DNA from: Flavobacterium sp. RSP15
Lineage (GTDB): Bacteria > Bacteroidota > Bacteroidia > Flavobacteriales > Flavobacteriaceae
DNA length: 64,000 nucleotides
NCBI RefSeq assembly: GCF_003968755.1
Contig: NZ_RYDL01000003.1
Span: 285,177-349,176, forward strand
Reading direction: 5' to 3'
Shown piece after piece: positions 62,739 through 64,000 of this stretch. The position numbers and the translations under genes are program-made. Below the pieces are notes generated by a model that saw nothing but the letters and a program-made list of their open reading frames with translations, was not told the origin of the DNA and ran no database searches. Position 1 is the first letter of the stretch, and each line of letters starts with the position of its first letter.

Positions 62739-64000
62739 TTATCTTTTACTGTTTTTGAAAATAACATTTAACCCCAGTTGAAAAGAAAGACTATTTGCCT
62801 TGGTAACATCGCGGTATTCCAAAAGATTATCAGCAAGAATATAGAAATTTACTGGTCCAAAATGACTGGACAATCCCAATCCTATATTCTTGTACGAATA
62901 CGAATCTATGGTGTATGTGGCTTTCATTTGCAATGCCTTGAAGAGTTTTCGCCTGTAATAGGTGGTAAAAGCGACTAGTGGAGTTCGTGGTGTAGACATA
63001 ACAAATAATTGGGCGCCAACTGCACTTTTATAAATAGTTTCCGGATCATAATTAAGACAATTACAATCTTCTGGTCTTTCTTCGTCAAACGAATACTGAA
63101 CCGAAGTATTGAATTTTGCCGGGCGCCAAGTCGTATAATCCGCATATAAGGTGTCCAAAGGAATGGCATCATTGAATTCCTTGTATCCGTTTCCTGGTGA
63201 ATTACCGGAGCTGAAATTCGGAATCACACCTTCATACTTATAGGTTCCTTTGTATGTTAAACTCTCTACTTCTTTGCTGTGTTTAATAAAACCCACATCA
63301 ATAACACTGGCCGTAAGCTGTATGTTTTTCTTTGGATAATAGGTAAAACCAGCATCAAATCCCAGTCCTAAATTACCTCCTAAAAAAGCTCTTTTAGTAA
63401 TGTCTTTCGCCACATTAGGTTCGTAATTCTCATCATTATATTGAGCAATTCCAGACGTATTGAGTTGTAATTGTGAATAAATTATCTGTTCATAGGCTCC
63501 TGTAGTGGAAGGAATAGTGTAAATGTAGCCTGAGTTCTTGGTAGAATTAGCATTGTAAATACTCGAATAAATTTTACCTCGTACTCCTAAAATAAACTTT
63601 TCATTGATGTTTTTATGAAATCCAACATGAAATACCGTTAGCAATTCTGCTTTGACATTCAGATCTCCTAAATTAAAAACTTTACCCAGATAACCTTCAT
63701 TTCCGTCTAAAGCTAAAATGGCAATGTCTTTAGGAACATAACTTAACATATCAAATTCCTGATACATCCCAAACGAAATATAAGAATCATTTTGTTCTCC
63801 TTTGATTTTAAAACCTCCGTTAAAAAGTTCTATTTGTTCATTGATTGCTACTCTGTCTTTTCTAGAAGATGAGAATACTGCATTGCGTAATTTTACATTA
63901 AAATCGACTCCGTTATCCGCAAATAAATCATACGCCGAAAATCCGCTTGAGCCTACATTTGCAGAAATTCCGGACAATAAAGGAACTCCAAAATACCAAT
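62739..64000 (-). CDS. DUF5723 family outer-membrane beta-barrel protein (5' end outside window)
   Basis: The frame runs leftward from the window edge, with no start inside, to a stop at 62739. About 420 residues are visible. They start WYFGVPLLSGISANVGSSGF and have the alternating beta-strand pattern of an outer-membrane barrel, ending YRDVTKANSLSFQLGLNVIF. The NVGSSGFSAYDLF segment matches the DUF5723 family of Bacteroidota. Function unknown. The signal peptide must lie beyond 64000. Confidence 0.82.
   Translation of the reverse strand, partial: WYFGVPLLSGISANVGSSGFSAYDLFADNGVDFNVKLRNAVFSSSRKDRVAINEQIELFNGGFKIKGEQNDSYISFGMYQEFDMLSYVPKDIAILALDGNEGYLGKVFNLGDLNVKAELLTVFHVGFHKNINEKFILGVRGKIYSSIYNANSTKNSGYIYTIPSTTGAYEQIIYSQLQLNTSGIAQYNDENYEPNVAKDITKRAFLGGNLGLGFDAGFTYYPKKNIQLTASVIDVGFIKHSKEVESLTYKGTYKYEGVIPNFSSGNSPGNGYKEFNDAIPLDTLYADYTTWRPAKFNTSVQYSFDEERPEDCNCLNYDPETIYKSAVGAQLFVMSTPRTPLVAFTTYYRRKLFKALQMKATYTIDSYSYKNIGLGLSSHFGPVNFYILADNLLEYRDVTKANSLSFQLGLNVIFKNSKR

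Overview
The window is a low-GC chromosomal segment from a member of the Bacteroidota, most likely Flavobacterium. Supporting signs are AT-rich spacers, no Shine-Dalgarno sequences before most starts, promoter-like TAnnTTTG boxes, a bacillithiol gene (bshC), a DUF4295 gene beside rpmG and rpmB, remnants of a type IX secretion sorting domain, and many short dispersed intergenic repeats. No rRNA, tRNA or CRISPR array was recognised. The assignment is by recognition of families, not by a search.

Region 1 (1-13773) is a catabolic cluster. The leftward arm, read from 10173 down to 1, encodes an NhaC-type transporter, a GNAT acetyltransferase, a class III aminotransferase, an amidohydrolase, an Lrp/AsnC regulator, a second class III aminotransferase, an aldehyde dehydrogenase, a second GNAT paralogue and a partial succinate-semialdehyde-type dehydrogenase. 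A divergent rightward arm (10383-13773) has a methylmalonate-semialdehyde-type dehydrogenase, a broken GNAT gene and a third class III aminotransferase. Together this looks like degradation of omega-amino acids or amines (GABA, beta-alanine, polyamines), possibly through N-acylated intermediates.

Region 2 (13905-24592) holds an orphan CHASE4 hybrid histidine kinase, an aldo/keto reductase pseudogene, a three-gene acyl-CoA (propionyl-CoA) carboxylase set preceded by a B12-binding radical SAM gene, a sorting-domain remnant and an MFS transporter. The cobalamin adenosyltransferase at 45167 could feed the same propionyl-CoA route if a methylmalonyl-CoA mutase lies elsewhere.

Region 3 (24696-49558) is mostly housekeeping: bshC, ndk, a DciA-like DUF721 gene, ftsY, DUF4295-rpmG-rpmB, cinA, an Hpt protein, a fumarylacetoacetase-like gene, a DEDDh exonuclease, a lipoyl acyltransferase (E2), a glycosyltransferase, a RelE/ParE-type toxin-antitoxin pair, an Uup-type ABC-F protein, an unusual zinc-motif SDR, a methyltransferase, a lipoprotein, a LolD-like ATPase, an ATP-grasp enzyme, pduO, DUF2795 and secA.

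Region 4 (49559-53250) is the accessory part: a serine hydrolase bounded by short inverted repeats next to a long hairpin, then a REP-associated tyrosine transposase (RAYT) with three REP palindromes and outer inverted repeats. Region 5 (52382-64000) returns to core genes: a TrmH-type methyltransferase, a sirtuin, purB, two Kef/CPA2 antiporters around a KefG-like flavoprotein, guaB, a P-type ATPase fragment and a partial DUF5723 outer-membrane protein.

Five decayed genes and at least six copies of a structured intergenic repeat family show continuing gene erosion and repeat spread. Short repeat-like sequences also appear in frame inside three coding genes. No wholly new system can be proved from sequence alone. 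The best candidates are the GNAT/amidohydrolase/aminotransferase cluster, the RAYT-REP element, and the Kef system in a predicted bacillithiol producer.
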